Shown: positions 1-8,677 of the stretch, one piece after another
How the letters are laid out: every line of letters begins with the position of its first letter
How positions within the stretch are numbered: the first letter of the stretch is position 1
Notes under the pieces: generated by a model
What the model saw: only the letters and a program-made list of their open reading frames with translations
Database searches by the model: none
What the model was told of the DNA's origin: nothing
Assembly (NCBI RefSeq): GCF_900086595.1
Contig: NZ_LT575472.1
Coordinates: forward strand, 51,502 to 115,501
Length of the DNA stretch: 64,000 nucleotides
Direction of reading: 5' to 3'
Source: Clostridium nigeriense
GTDB lineage: Bacteria > Bacillota > Clostridia > Clostridiales > Clostridiaceae
Position numbers and translations under genes: made by a program

Positions 1-1160
1 GAATCATAGTATGGCTCACTATAACCATCATCTATAAGTTGCATTTCATTAAGAAAATTATCAATTGTCCATAGTTCATTTGAATCTCTTGAGATTAAGT
101 TACCTGTATCTGCTAAATCATATAGTTCTTCAGCATGTCCCTTGTATTTTTCTACTTCATATCTTAGTTCCTCACTCTCAGTGTTTTCCACGACTTCCCC
201 ACCTGTACTATTTTCCTCATGATTAACTGTACTTGTATTAAAATCGCTTTTAGGCATATTATATATGAAGATTCCTCCCCCTGTTAATAATACAGCTATT
301 ACTCCTGCTACAATTCCTTTCATTCCAAGACTTTTCCCAGTAGCTTTTAATTCCTCGCTAACTATATCATTACCTAAACATTCTCCACTATCAAAAGATT
401 TAGATGCTTCACTATTTAAACTACTATGGTTAATTAGTTCTGTTTCTCCTAATACTGTACCACTATTGCTATTAACTACATTACTTAAAATATTTTGTGA
501 ATTTTCTGCTGATATTCCCTCTGCTTGTAAGGCATATCTAAGCATAAAGAAAATAAATGGCAATCCAGTAATACCATAAAGTTTTGTACCCTTCTTTTCT
601 AAGGCTTCTACTTCTACTTGTATCTTCTTCCTCCCATAATTGAGCCTGCTTTTTACTGTTCCATCTGAAATATTTAACTTTTCTGCAATTTGTTTAACTG
701 ATAGTCCGTTATAATATCTAAGATAGATTACTTCCTTTTGTTCTTTTGGAAGAGATTCCAATATATCTAATATCATTCTCTGATTTTCTTTACTATCTAA
801 TAACTCTTGAGGCAAAAGGTCTATATCAGTTTCATACTGAAGTTCAAAAATCCCTTGTCCATCTTCAGATAGTAAGACTTCTTTTTTCGTTTTATCTAAA
901 TATCTTATAGTCTTATTTTTTGCTATAATAAACATCCAAGAAGTAAATGCTTTACTATCTTTTAATGTGTCTATCTTTTTATTAACCTGTATATAAGTAT
1001 CTTGTACAAGTTCAATACAATCTTCATTATTTAAAGAATCACTTAAAGAAAATATATAATTATACAATTTATTATTTGTTTCTAAATATATAATTTCAAA
1101 CTTACTTTCATCACCATTTTTAAATTCTTCTACGCACCTTATAAATTGGTTTCTCTCCAT
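1..1160 (-). CDS. Sigma-70 family RNA polymerase sigma factor with membrane-anchored C-terminal extension (3' end outside window)
   Basis: An open frame runs leftward off the window edge from an ATG at 1160 preceded by an AGGGG ribosome site. About 386 residues are visible. Residues about 12-90 look like sigma region 2 (LVQDTYIQVNKKI, then SWMFIIAKNKTIRYLD). Residues 125-185 look like region 4, with the helix-turn-helix LSVKQIAEKLNISDGTVKSR. Instead of ending there, as ECF sigma factors normally do, the protein continues about 100 residues to one hydrophobic segment (residues 281-301) and then an acidic, presumably extracellular tail. ECF factors direct RNA polymerase to stress or envelope promoters. 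The membrane segment suggests that the sigma domain is held at the membrane, which is inference. Sigma assignment is firm; the function of the tail is unknown. Confidence 0.85.
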   Translation of the reverse strand, partial: MERNQFIRCVEEFKNGDESKFEIIYLETNNKLYNYIFSLSDSLNNEDCIELVQDTYIQVNKKIDTLKDSKAFTSWMFIIAKNKTIRYLDKTKKEVLLSEDGQGIFELQYETDIDLLPQELLDSKENQRMILDILESLPKEQKEVIYLRYYNGLSVKQIAEKLNISDGTVKSRLNYGRKKIQVEVEALEKKGTKLYGITGLPFIFFMLRYALQAEGISAENSQNILSNVVNSNSGTVLGETELINHSSLNSEASKSFDSGECLGNDIVSEELKATGKSLGMKGIVAGVIAVLLTGGGIFIYNMPKSDFNTSTVNHEENSTGGEVVENTESEELRYEVEKYKGHAEELYDLADTGNLISRDSNELWTIDNFLNEMQLIDDGYSEPYYD

Positions 1161-1215
1161 AATGTTACCCCTTATACATATTCTCATTTTATGGTAACAA
1201 TTTCAATTTTATATG

Positions 1216-1365
1216 TCAATGCTTTGATTTATCCCCATTATATCTTAATACTAACTTTACATTCTTATATATTTTATCTTCAACTTCTTTCCCTAATCTA
1301 TTAGAATATAATGCCTCTCTAATAATTAAAGTGAATATATACTTTTTTTCACTAATATCCTTCAC
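1216..1365 (-). CDS. Small protein of unknown function, 49 aa
   Basis: A 49-residue frame starts at GTG 1365 with a strong GGAGG site about 6 bases upstream and ends at TGA 1216-1218, just upstream of the sigma factor gene and on the same strand. The product is basic and hydrophilic, beginning MKDISEKKYIFTLI, with no membrane segment or motif I recognise. The clear ribosome site and the position before the sigma gene argue that it is translated, perhaps in the same transcript. No function is assigned. Confidence 0.5.
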   Translation of the reverse strand: MKDISEKKYIFTLIIREALYSNRLGKEVEDKIYKNVKLVLRYNGDKSKH

Positions 1366-1573
1366 ACTATTCCTCCATTATTATTCAGCTTCAATATTTC
1401 TCCCTATCATCTATTTACTATATAGATACATAATTGGTCTACTAGGTTTTATTTTTTTATATTTAAATAGATACCATTGATTATTAACGATAACTTTTAT
1501 TTAAATTATTATCTTCCCCCTTAAAAATGTTATATATTTTTCAAACTACTTATACTCATAGATTTAATGCAAT

Positions 1574-1650
1574 AAAAAAAGAGTAAGGATTTAGGATTAA
1601 AAAATTACATAAAACCTTGTAATTCCTAGCTTTCCTCACTCTTTAAAAAT
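1574..1650 (-). terminator. Long imperfect hairpin, probable terminator of the serine operon
   Basis: The arms AAAGAGTAAGG..TTTAGGATT and AATTCCTAGCTTTCCTCACTC pair imperfectly. On the minus strand the hairpin is followed by a run of T (CTCTTTTTTTATT), so it can stop leftward transcription from the DUF1015 end of the serine gene group. Confidence 0.55.
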
Positions 1651-2010
1651 ATTTATTTTATTCTTAGTTTATCTTTATTTTGTGGCTACAACAAATGTAC
1701 ACGTCAAAAAAAGACTGAACAACCTTGAACCTTGAGGAAAAGTTGATGAAATGCTCGCATAGAGCGAGGTTCGGGGATTCAATCTGATTCAATTGATAAA
1801 ATAAAGATTGGATAATACAATAAGGTTTTTGATTCAATTCTCTTCAATAAAATTCAATAAAAAAGAACAGGCTGGTACTGCTCAATATGCCCTCAAGCAT
1901 CTGTTTTCAATACCTTTCTGCTCTTCTTTCTTATATATTTCTTCTTACTTTCTTCGTTCTGTTCAATCTTTATTTTTCTTGGTTAATCTTTTTTTGATGG
2001 GTACAACAAA
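1651..2010. other. Gene-free stretch of uncertain origin
   Basis: About 360 bases without a credible gene. A 68-codon frame on the plus strand has no ribosome site and matches nothing I know. Parts (about 1700-1790 and 1860-1910) are less AT-rich than the surrounding intergenic DNA. One short hairpin CTCGCATAGAGCGAG lies at about 1757-1771. The words GGCTACAACAAA and GGGTACAACAAA occur near the two ends of the stretch (about 1684 and 1999). It may be a worn remnant of a mobile element, but nothing identifies one. Confidence 0.35.
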
Positions 2011-3246
2011 CTAAAATTTATGAATAAATAATCCACTCCTAGGCTTTGGTTCAAACCAAGTTGATTTTGGTGGCATAATTTCTCCACTATCTGCAATTGC
2101 CATTATATCTTCTGTTGTTGTAGGGTACATAGAAAAACTAACCTTCATATCAGTATTGGCTCTTCTTTCAAGTTCTTTTAATCCTCTTATACCACCTATA
2201 AATTTAATTCTTTTAGATTTTCTTGGATCATCTATTCCTAATATTGGCCTTAATAAATTATTTTGAAGTATTGATACATCTAATCTATCTACAGGATCTT
2301 TTGGATTAAATATACCATCTTTGGCTTTTAATAAATACCATTGATTTTCTAAGTACATACCGAAGGTATGTTTTTCTCTTGGCTTAACTTGTTCATTACT
2401 TTCAGTAACTTCAAAACTCTCATTTACCTTGCTTAAAAATTCTTCTTTAGAAAGTCCATTTAAGTCTTTAACTGTTCTATTATAATCCAATACTTCTAAT
2501 TCGCTATCTGGATATGATATAGATAAGAAGAAATTAAATTCCTCTTCTCCTGTATACTCTTCTTTTTCTGCTCTTTTTATATGACCAACTTTTACTGCTG
2601 AAGCTGATCTATGATGCCCATCTGCAATATATAAATATTTTACTGATTTAAATAACTCTTGTAATTTACTTACTGTATTTTCATCATCTATAATCCAAAC
2701 AATATGAGCTACTCCATCATCAGCCTTAAAATCATATATAGGCTCTTTCTTAACCCATTCATTTATTATATTGGAAATATCTTTATTTTCTCTATAAGTT
2801 AAAAATATTGGACCAGTATGAGCTTCACAATTATAAACATGATTTATTCTATCAATTTCCTTTTCTTCTCTTGTTAATTCATGCTTCTTAATAACATTAT
2901 TAGTGTAATCATCTATAGAAGCGCATGCAACAAGTCCTGTTTGGCTTCTTCCCTTCATAACTTGCCTATAAACATAGTATCTAGGTTTTTCATCTTCTAC
3001 ATATAATCCATCATCAATCATTTTATCTAAATTTTGTTTTGCTTTAACGTAAACTCTATCATCATATACATCTATATTTGTAGGCAAATCTACCTCTGCC
3101 TTATCTACGTGCAAGAATGAATAAGGATTGTCCTTTACCATCTCTCTAGCCTCATCACTATCCATAACATCATAAGGTAATGCAGCTATCTTATCTACAA
3201 ATTCCTTCATAGGCCTTATTGCCTTAAAAGGTCTAATTATTGCCAT
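2011..3246 (-). CDS. DUF1015 family protein
   Basis: The 411-residue product begins MAIIRPFKAIRP, the typical DUF1015 start, and contains the family signature YIADGHHRSASA at residues 206-217. That signature resembles the GHxR box of ParB/SerK-like folds, where the related free-serine kinases phosphorylate serine; this similarity is my reading, not a proven relation. It starts at ATG 3246 behind AGGAGG and lies 22 bp after serA, so it is very probably co-transcribed with serA and serC. No phosphoserine phosphatase gene is seen beside serA/serC, which makes a role in serine metabolism attractive but unproven. Family assignment firm; biochemical role unknown. Confidence 0.85.
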   Translation of the reverse strand: MAIIRPFKAIRPMKEFVDKIAALPYDVMDSDEAREMVKDNPYSFLHVDKAEVDLPTNIDVYDDRVYVKAKQNLDKMIDDGLYVEDEKPRYYVYRQVMKGRSQTGLVACASIDDYTNNVIKKHELTREEKEIDRINHVYNCEAHTGPIFLTYRENKDISNIINEWVKKEPIYDFKADDGVAHIVWIIDDENTVSKLQELFKSVKYLYIADGHHRSASAVKVGHIKRAEKEEYTGEEEFNFFLSISYPDSELEVLDYNRTVKDLNGLSKEEFLSKVNESFEVTESNEQVKPREKHTFGMYLENQWYLLKAKDGIFNPKDPVDRLDVSILQNNLLRPILGIDDPRKSKRIKFIGGIRGLKELERRANTDMKVSFSMYPTTTEDIMAIADSGEIMPPKSTWFEPKPRSGLFIHKF

Positions 3247-3268
3247 TAAAATTCCTCCTATTATTAGC

Positions 3269-4174
3269 TTAGTTAAAAAATTCCTTAATTACAGAAACTA
3301 CCTCATCTCCAATTCTTTCTTGAGCTTCCATAGTTGATGCACCTATATGAGGTGTGCAACTAACTCTCGGATGATTAACTAAAGCTTCATTAGTATTTGG
3401 CTCTACTTCAAATACATCAATACCTGCTCCTGCAATTTTACCACTATCTAATGCTTCTAATAACGCTTCTTCATCTACTACTTTTCCTCTTGCACAGTTT
3501 ATTAAATAAGAGCCATCCTTCATTATTTTCAACTCATCTTTTCCTATTAAAGAGCCAGCATTTTTATCATAAGGAACATGAAGAGATATAAAATCAGAGA
3601 CTGAAAGTAATTGATTTAGCTCTAAAAATTCATATTCTATATCATTTACTTTACCAAAGGCATCATTATAAACAATCTTCATTCCTAAAGCTGTAGCTTT
3701 ATTTGCTAATGCCTTACCTATTCTACCCATCCCAATAATTCCAAGAGTTTTACCACTTAGCTCAACCCCCTCATACTTCTTCTTATTCCATTCACCATTT
3801 CTCATAGTATAATTAGAAGTACCAACGAATCTTGCTACTGCAAACATGTGAGCTAAAGCTAATTCTGCTACTGAATCTGAACTTGAATTTGGAGTATTTC
3901 TTACAGTAATACCAAATTCACTAGCAGCTATTACATCTATATTATCTACTCCAACTCCAGCCCTTACTACCAGCTTTAGTTTACCATCCTTTGCAGCTTT
4001 TAAAACATCTCTAGTAACTTTTGTGGCTGATCTTATTACTAAAGCATCATATTCCTTAAGAGCTTCTCCCAACTCATCTTTATCATAATGCTTGTCCGTA
4101 ACATTAAATCCTAAATTTAAAAGATTATTTATAGCCTTTTCTTGTAATCCATCACTAACTAAAATATTATACAT
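3269..4174 (-). CDS. serA: D-3-phosphoglycerate dehydrogenase, short form
   Basis: Oxidises 3-phosphoglycerate to 3-phosphohydroxypyruvate with NAD, the first step of serine synthesis. The 301-residue protein shows the D-isomer 2-hydroxyacid dehydrogenase layout: nucleotide-binding motif GIIGMGRIG (145-153), catalytic Arg229 (INCARGKVVDE), Glu258 (DVFEVEP) and His276 (PHIGAST). It lacks the C-terminal ACT and intervening domains of long PGDHs, so it may not be inhibited by serine in the usual way. It follows the serC-like gene and precedes DUF1015. Other 2-hydroxyacid dehydrogenases look similar, but the pairing with serC supports SerA. Confidence 0.9.
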   Translation of the reverse strand: MYNILVSDGLQEKAINNLLNLGFNVTDKHYDKDELGEALKEYDALVIRSATKVTRDVLKAAKDGKLKLVVRAGVGVDNIDVIAASEFGITVRNTPNSSSDSVAELALAHMFAVARFVGTSNYTMRNGEWNKKKYEGVELSGKTLGIIGMGRIGKALANKATALGMKIVYNDAFGKVNDIEYEFLELNQLLSVSDFISLHVPYDKNAGSLIGKDELKIMKDGSYLINCARGKVVDEEALLEALDSGKIAGAGIDVFEVEPNTNEALVNHPRVSCTPHIGASTMEAQERIGDEVVSVIKEFFN

Positions 4175-4226
4175 TTTCCTACCCCCTATTAAATACAGGA
4201 AATCATAATAAACTATATATTATGAT

Positions 4227-4260
4227 AATAAGAGCTTAGAATAATATCTAAACTCTTATT
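4227..4260 (-). terminator. Hairpin between serC-like gene and serA
   Basis: A 14-bp stem (AATAAGAGCTTAGA with TCTAAACTCTTATT, one G-T pair) lies in the 126-bp gap between the serC stop and the serA start. It has no strong T-run on the minus strand, so it may be a partial terminator or an mRNA processing/stability element that sets different levels of the two genes. Confidence 0.45.
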
Positions 4261-4300
4261 ATATTTTCCTAATTATTACATACTTATTGCTTTATTTTTT

Positions 4301-5377
4301 TTATTCTAAACCTAAAATATCATTTATATTACTTAAAAGTTCATTAATATCTTCCATTTGACAATCGGCCATATGAGCTATTCTAAAAGTCTTGTCCTTT
4401 AAACTCCCATATCCATTTGATATTTGGAATCCCCTCTTACCTAATTCCTTATTTAAAGCTGAAACATCTATACCCCTATTATTTTTCACTGTTGTTAAAG
4501 TATTAGATAAATAATTTTCATCTGGGAATAATTCAAAATATTTCTTTGCCCACTCCCTAACAACTTTAGCCATCTCTAAATGCCTTGCAAATCTATTCTC
4601 TAAACCTTCTTTGTTTAAAATATAATCTAATTGATAGTCAAGTGCATACATATGCGGTATTGATGGTGTTGATGGGTATTGGTAATCCTTCTTTTGAATA
4701 TACTTATATAATGATAGTAAGTCTAGATAAAACCCTCTATTTGGAACTTGTTCAGCTCTTTCCTTAGCCTTATTAGAAAATGTACAAACAGCCAGCCCTG
4801 GAGGCAATCCTAAAGCCTTTTGACTAGATGTTATACACACATCTATTCCCCAATTATCTACTTCTATTTTAGTTCCAGCTGCAGAACTTACAGTGTCTAC
4901 TATAAATACTACATCTGGATATTTTTTCACTACTTCTCCAATTTCCTTAATAGGATTCATCACCCCTGTTGAAGTCTCATTATGAGTTACCGCTACTAAA
5001 TCATACTTTCCTGTAGCTAGTTCCCTATTAACCATCTCTGGTGTAACAGCCTTTCCCATTTCTACTTCAAAAATATCAGCAGGAACATTATTGAAAATAG
5101 CCATTTCATACCATCGTTTTCCAAATGCCCCCACGGAAAATACAGCTGCCCTCTTAGCTGTACACGATCTTATGGCTCCTTCCATAAGTCCACTACCTGA
5201 TGTAGTTGACAAAAGTATTTCATTTTCTGTGAAAAATACTTTTCTTAAATTATCACTAATTCTTCTTTGAAGCTGAGAAGCTTCTTTACTTCTATGTCCA
5301 ATCATAGGTTTTGCCATTTGCTCTAATACATCTGGTCTAACCTCAACTGGCCCTGGAATAAATAGCTTTTTATGCAT
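4301..5377 (-). CDS. serC: PLP-dependent aminotransferase, phosphoserine aminotransferase type
   Basis: Class V aminotransferase of the alanine-glyoxylate/serine-pyruvate type, which acts as phosphoserine aminotransferase in several clostridia and archaea; adjacency to serA supports that substrate. Visible features are FIPGPVEVRP at the start, the PLP-contacting Asp in FIVDTVSSAAGT, and the Schiff-base lysine in TSSQKALGLPPG (Lys187 from the start used here). I prefer the ATG at 5377 (MHKKLFIPGP), which has GGGGG 8 bases upstream; an in-frame ATG at 5392 has no ribosome site. Length about 358 residues, normal for the family. An alanine-glyoxylate or serine-pyruvate activity remains possible. 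Confidence 0.8.
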   Translation of the reverse strand: MHKKLFIPGPVEVRPDVLEQMAKPMIGHRSKEASQLQRRISDNLRKVFFTENEILLSTTSGSGLMEGAIRSCTAKRAAVFSVGAFGKRWYEMAIFNNVPADIFEVEMGKAVTPEMVNRELATGKYDLVAVTHNETSTGVMNPIKEIGEVVKKYPDVVFIVDTVSSAAGTKIEVDNWGIDVCITSSQKALGLPPGLAVCTFSNKAKERAEQVPNRGFYLDLLSLYKYIQKKDYQYPSTPSIPHMYALDYQLDYILNKEGLENRFARHLEMAKVVREWAKKYFELFPDENYLSNTLTTVKNNRGIDVSALNKELGKRGFQISNGYGSLKDKTFRIAHMADCQMEDINELLSNINDILGLE

Positions 5378-5569
5378 TTCCTTTTCCCCCATTATAATTA
5401 TTTTGCTTTATTGCTTATTTTTATTGTTAATTTTACTACTTTTTCATATCATTAACAACTATTTTATTAATAATTTCGAATATTCATTAAAATATTAACA
5501 ATTAATTACCATAAATTATCTTTTGTTAATGAAAAAATTATTTTTTTATTATTAATTTATGCAAAAACT

Positions 5570-6016
5570 TTAGTTTTGAACACTATCATTTTTCTTTAAC
5601 AAATCCCTAATTTCAGTTAATAACTCTTGCTCCACTGTTAGTTTTGGTTCTTCAACTATAGACTCTTCTTTATTAGCTTCTTCTTTCTTCCTATTTAATT
5701 TAGAAACCACTTTAATAAATATAAATATTGAAAAAGCTATAATTAAAAAATCTACGACATTTTGAATAAATGCTCCATAGTTTAATGTAACTGCTGGAAT
5801 ATCTCCAATTTGTGGCTTCAAGATATATTTAAGATCTTTGAAGTCAACACCTCCAGTTATAGCTCCAATTGGTGGCATTATTATATCATTAACCAAGGAT
5901 GAAACTATTTTATTAAAGGCACCCCCAATAATAACCCCAATAGCTAAATCCAATACATTGCCCTTTAAAGCAAATTCCTTAAATTCAGTTATAAATTTTT
6001 TACTCTTTTCACGCAT
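5570..6016 (-). CDS. mscL: Large-conductance mechanosensitive channel MscL
   Basis: MscL forms a homopentameric pore in the cell membrane that opens on hypo-osmotic shock. The product has the N-terminal amphipathic helix and pore helix ([20 protein letters not shown]), the periplasmic-side loop, a second membrane helix ([18 protein letters not shown]) and a charged C-terminal helical bundle. The ATG at 6016 follows AAGGAGG and gives 148 residues; a longer in-frame start at 6046 would overlap the preceding gene's stop and lacks this site. It lies 19 bp after the Cys-rich miniprotein gene on the same strand. Confidence 0.95.
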   Translation of the reverse strand: MREKSKKFITEFKEFALKGNVLDLAIGVIIGGAFNKIVSSLVNDIIMPPIGAITGGVDFKDLKYILKPQIGDIPAVTLNYGAFIQNVVDFLIIAFSIFIFIKVVSKLNRKKEEANKEESIVEEPKLTVEQELLTEIRDLLKKNDSVQN

Positions 6017-6035
6017 TATAATTACCTCCTTAAAA

Positions 6036-6203
6036 TTATTCTTCAAATATTAGTATGGACTCTGTCTCTCTACAATATTTAACACATATACATTGTCCTA
6101 AATGTCTTGGACACTTATAACATAAACAACCTTTATCATCTCCATTACAAGTTTTTTTATGCTCAGGACAATAACCACAATTTACTCCATTACCTGCTGC
6201 CAT
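6036..6203 (-). CDS. Cysteine-rich small protein, probable metal-binding
   Basis: A 55-residue frame begins at ATG 6203 behind AAGGAG and stops at 6036. It carries nine cysteines in CxxC-like spacings ([27 protein letters not shown]) and two histidines, a pattern expected for zinc or another metal. I do not recognise the family. The gene ends 19 bp before mscL and is likely in the same transcript. Confidence 0.65.
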   Translation of the reverse strand: MAAGNGVNCGYCPEHKKTCNGDDKGCLCYKCPRHLGQCICVKYCRETESILIFEE

Positions 6204-6418
6204 ATCTTCATCTCCTTTTCATGCTTTTAATAAAGATATTTTATCATATAAATTTTAAAATAATAGTAACCACCTTTAATAAACTCCATATATTAATCTT
6301 ATAAGAAGCTTTTCACTCATTAATAAAAAACTTCTAACTCCCATCTATATAAACTTTAGGGAACTAATATGTTCCCTCTCTCAAAGAAACAAGGAGCAAT
6401 AAATCACTCTATAATTAA

Positions 6419-6470
6419 AGGTGGAATATCTACACTGCATAAGCAATGGGATATTCCACCTTAGTTTTTA
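6419..6470 (-). terminator. Hairpin terminator after bofA
   Basis: Perfect 11-bp stem GGTGGAATATC / GATATTCCACC with a T-rich flank on both strands. It lies just past the bofA stop, facing leftward transcription. Confidence 0.75.
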
Positions 6471-6486
6471 TATTAAATCTTTTAAG

Positions 6487-6735
6487 TTATAAAAATAATT
6501 GGAAAATTACTAAGAATATAACTCCAGGTACTCCTAAAAACCCAGCTATCAAAGCTGTTATCCAATTAATTGCTATTGAAAAGCCAAAATAAGCGCCTAA
6601 TAAATTTGTTAAATATAGTAATACTATACCAATTACTCCATTAAGTAAAATCTTAAGTGGCCATTTCAAAATTTTTATTATTAAATAAAGAAGTACTAAT
6701 CCTATTAACCCATATAATATTAAATTTAAATCCAT
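6487..6735 (-). CDS. bofA: Pro-sigma-K processing inhibitor BofA family protein
   Basis: An 82-residue, almost wholly hydrophobic protein with two or three membrane segments. It is placed downstream of the dnaX-yaaK-recR-yaaL order exactly as bofA is in Bacillus. In Bacillus, BofA holds the SpoIVFB protease inactive in the outer forespore membrane until sigma-K is needed. The role in clostridia, where sigma-K control differs, is less certain. Identification rests on size, topology, the C-terminal NLLGAYFGFSIAINWITALI region and synteny. Confidence 0.8.
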   Translation of the reverse strand: MDLNLILYGLIGLVLLYLIIKILKWPLKILLNGVIGIVLLYLTNLLGAYFGFSIAINWITALIAGFLGVPGVIFLVIFQLFL

Positions 6736-6779
6736 ACAATCCCCTCCATTTAATTATTATTCATTAGTGAAAAATATTA

Positions 6780-7037
6780 TTAATCTATTTTTCTTAAATC
6801 TTTACTTTTAGCAATGCTTATTAAATAATCATATCTTGTTCTTGCAGCATCTTCAGCATGAATTGCTAACTCTATTAACTTAGGATCACTTACAGCATTA
6901 AATAAAGCTCTAGCTACTTCCATCTCTTTTACAGTATCTTGAATATTATTTAACAAGGCTATATCTTCTTCGCTATATTCTCTCTTATTCTTATCTACAT
7001 CTTTAAATAATAAATCTAAAATAATATTTTTATTCAT
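6780..7037 (-). CDS. yaaL: DUF2508 / YaaL family protein
   Basis: An 85-residue helical, charged protein. Its C-terminal part (DPKLIELAIHAEDAARTRYDYLI) matches DUF2508, the family of Bacillus yaaL, and its position between recR and bofA supports this. The start is ATG 7037 with GGGAGG 7 bases upstream; an in-frame TTG further up would place the ribosome site inside the gene. Function unknown. Compared with Bacillus, a cardiolipin synthase gene sits between recR and this gene. Confidence 0.8.
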   Translation of the reverse strand: MNKNIILDLLFKDVDKNKREYSEEDIALLNNIQDTVKEMEVARALFNAVSDPKLIELAIHAEDAARTRYDYLISIAKSKDLRKID

Positions 7038-7126
7038 TTTCAATCCTCCCAAATAATTCCTATTAAATTAATGTCCATTTTTAATTTGAATTATTCAAAA
7101 AGATTTAAAAACTTATCTTATAATTT

Positions 7127-8662
7127 CTACATTAAAGGAGAAAATACCCTTAATATAGCAGTAATAAATTTATTTGACCATTTTATCTTATGACAATCTT
7201 CTAATGTAATTTCTTGACAAACCTTTAATGTTTCTAAGAAATCTTCTTTAATTTCTAAGACGGATTTAGTTTTATATAATAATACACCATTTTCAAAATG
7301 CAAGTAAAGACTTCTATAATCCATGTTTATAGTTCCAACTACACCAATTTTATCATCAGATACAAAGGTCTTTGAATGAATAAATCCTGGTGTATATTCG
7401 TATATCTTTACTCCAGCCTCTATTAATTGCGAATAATAAGCTCTAGTTACTAAATGCACATACCATTTATCTTCTATATGAGGAGTTACTATAATAACTT
7501 CCACTCCGCTTTTAGCCGCTAAAGTTAATGCTGTTACTAATTCATTATCAACAATTAAATAAGGAGTATTTATATAAATATAATCTCTTGCTTTATTTAT
7601 TATATTTAAATAAACATATTCTCCTACTGTTTCATCATCTAAAGGACTATCCCCATAAGGTTGAACATACCCATCACTTTCAAATTTTCCTTCATAATTT
7701 ATATGAGGTTTATATTTTTCATAATCTTCTTTTTCACCACAAGTAAATTGCCACGCTTGAAGAAACATCATGGTTAAATTCCAAACTGCATCACCTTTTA
7801 ATATTATTGAAGCATCCTTCCAATGACCAAAACGTACTATTTCATTAATGTATTCATCAGCTAAGTTTATTCCACCAGTAAAGGCTGTATGACCATCAAT
7901 TACAGTAATTTTTCTATGATCCCTATTGTTCATTATTACTGACAAAAAAGGAACAAAAGGATTAAAAACTAAACATTTTATTCCCTTTTCTCTTAGCTTT
8001 TCATAATATTTATAAGGAAGAGTTTGAAGGCATCCCATATCATCATATATTAGCCTAACTTCTACACCTTCTTTGACTTTTTCCTCCAAAATTTCTAGGA
8101 TACTATCCCACATAACACCTTCTTGAATTATAAAGTACTCCATAAATATATAATTTTTAGCTTTTCGTAATTCTTTTTTTAATTCTTCAAAAAATTCTTC
8201 ACCAGGTGATAAATACCTTGTTATTGTGTTCTTATAAATTGGGCTTTCTGCATAGTTATTTAGATATCTAACTTGATTTGCAAAGGATTTATCATCCTCT
8301 TCAATTTCTTTTAAAATATCTTTATCTTGTAGTAGATATTTTGATGTCTCATTATAAATATTACTAACTCTAGCTCTAAACTTTTTAGTAGTTCTTCTTG
8401 ATCCAAATATTAAGTAGAACAGTCCTCCAAAAACAGGAACAAGCAAAACCGGTATTACCCACGCTAACTTATATGATGGATTATCCTTAGTACTTAATAT
8501 ATAAATAACTGCAAATATACTTATAGCAGTAAATAATACATATAAATAAACAAAGGACTCCGATAATTTCCATATTGTAAAAATTAAAATTCCAAGTTGA
8601 ACACATATAAGTAAACCTACAATAACCATTCTACTAAATAAGAATTTTAATAACTTTGTCAT
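7127..8662 (-). CDS. cls: Cardiolipin synthase
   Basis: Phospholipase-D superfamily enzyme that joins two phosphatidylglycerol molecules to form cardiolipin in the membrane. The 511-residue protein has two N-terminal membrane helices (about 11-32 and 38-85) and two HKD motifs: H249-K251-D256 (HRKITVIDG) and H429-K431-D436 (HSKTFVSDD). Length is normal. It starts 15 bp after recR and is probably part of that operon. Confidence 0.93.
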   Translation of the reverse strand: MTKLLKFLFSRMVIVGLLICVQLGILIFTIWKLSESFVYLYVLFTAISIFAVIYILSTKDNPSYKLAWVIPVLLVPVFGGLFYLIFGSRRTTKKFRARVSNIYNETSKYLLQDKDILKEIEEDDKSFANQVRYLNNYAESPIYKNTITRYLSPGEEFFEELKKELRKAKNYIFMEYFIIQEGVMWDSILEILEEKVKEGVEVRLIYDDMGCLQTLPYKYYEKLREKGIKCLVFNPFVPFLSVIMNNRDHRKITVIDGHTAFTGGINLADEYINEIVRFGHWKDASIILKGDAVWNLTMMFLQAWQFTCGEKEDYEKYKPHINYEGKFESDGYVQPYGDSPLDDETVGEYVYLNIINKARDYIYINTPYLIVDNELVTALTLAAKSGVEVIIVTPHIEDKWYVHLVTRAYYSQLIEAGVKIYEYTPGFIHSKTFVSDDKIGVVGTINMDYRSLYLHFENGVLLYKTKSVLEIKEDFLETLKVCQEITLEDCHKIKWSNKFITAILRVFSPLM

Positions 8663-8677
8663 ATATTCCCCTTTATA

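Noticed and set aside
265..579. 104-codon frame on the plus strand
   Set aside because: It is the opposite-strand shadow of the sigma factor gene, whose frame shows real sigma motifs.
1808..2014. 68-codon frame in the gene-free stretch
   Set aside because: No ribosome site and no recognisable protein; its few hydrophobic stretches reflect T-rich DNA.
5393..5569. Serine T-box upstream of the serine operon
   Set aside because: The AT-rich leader lacks the conserved T-box sequence and a terminator/antiterminator pair.
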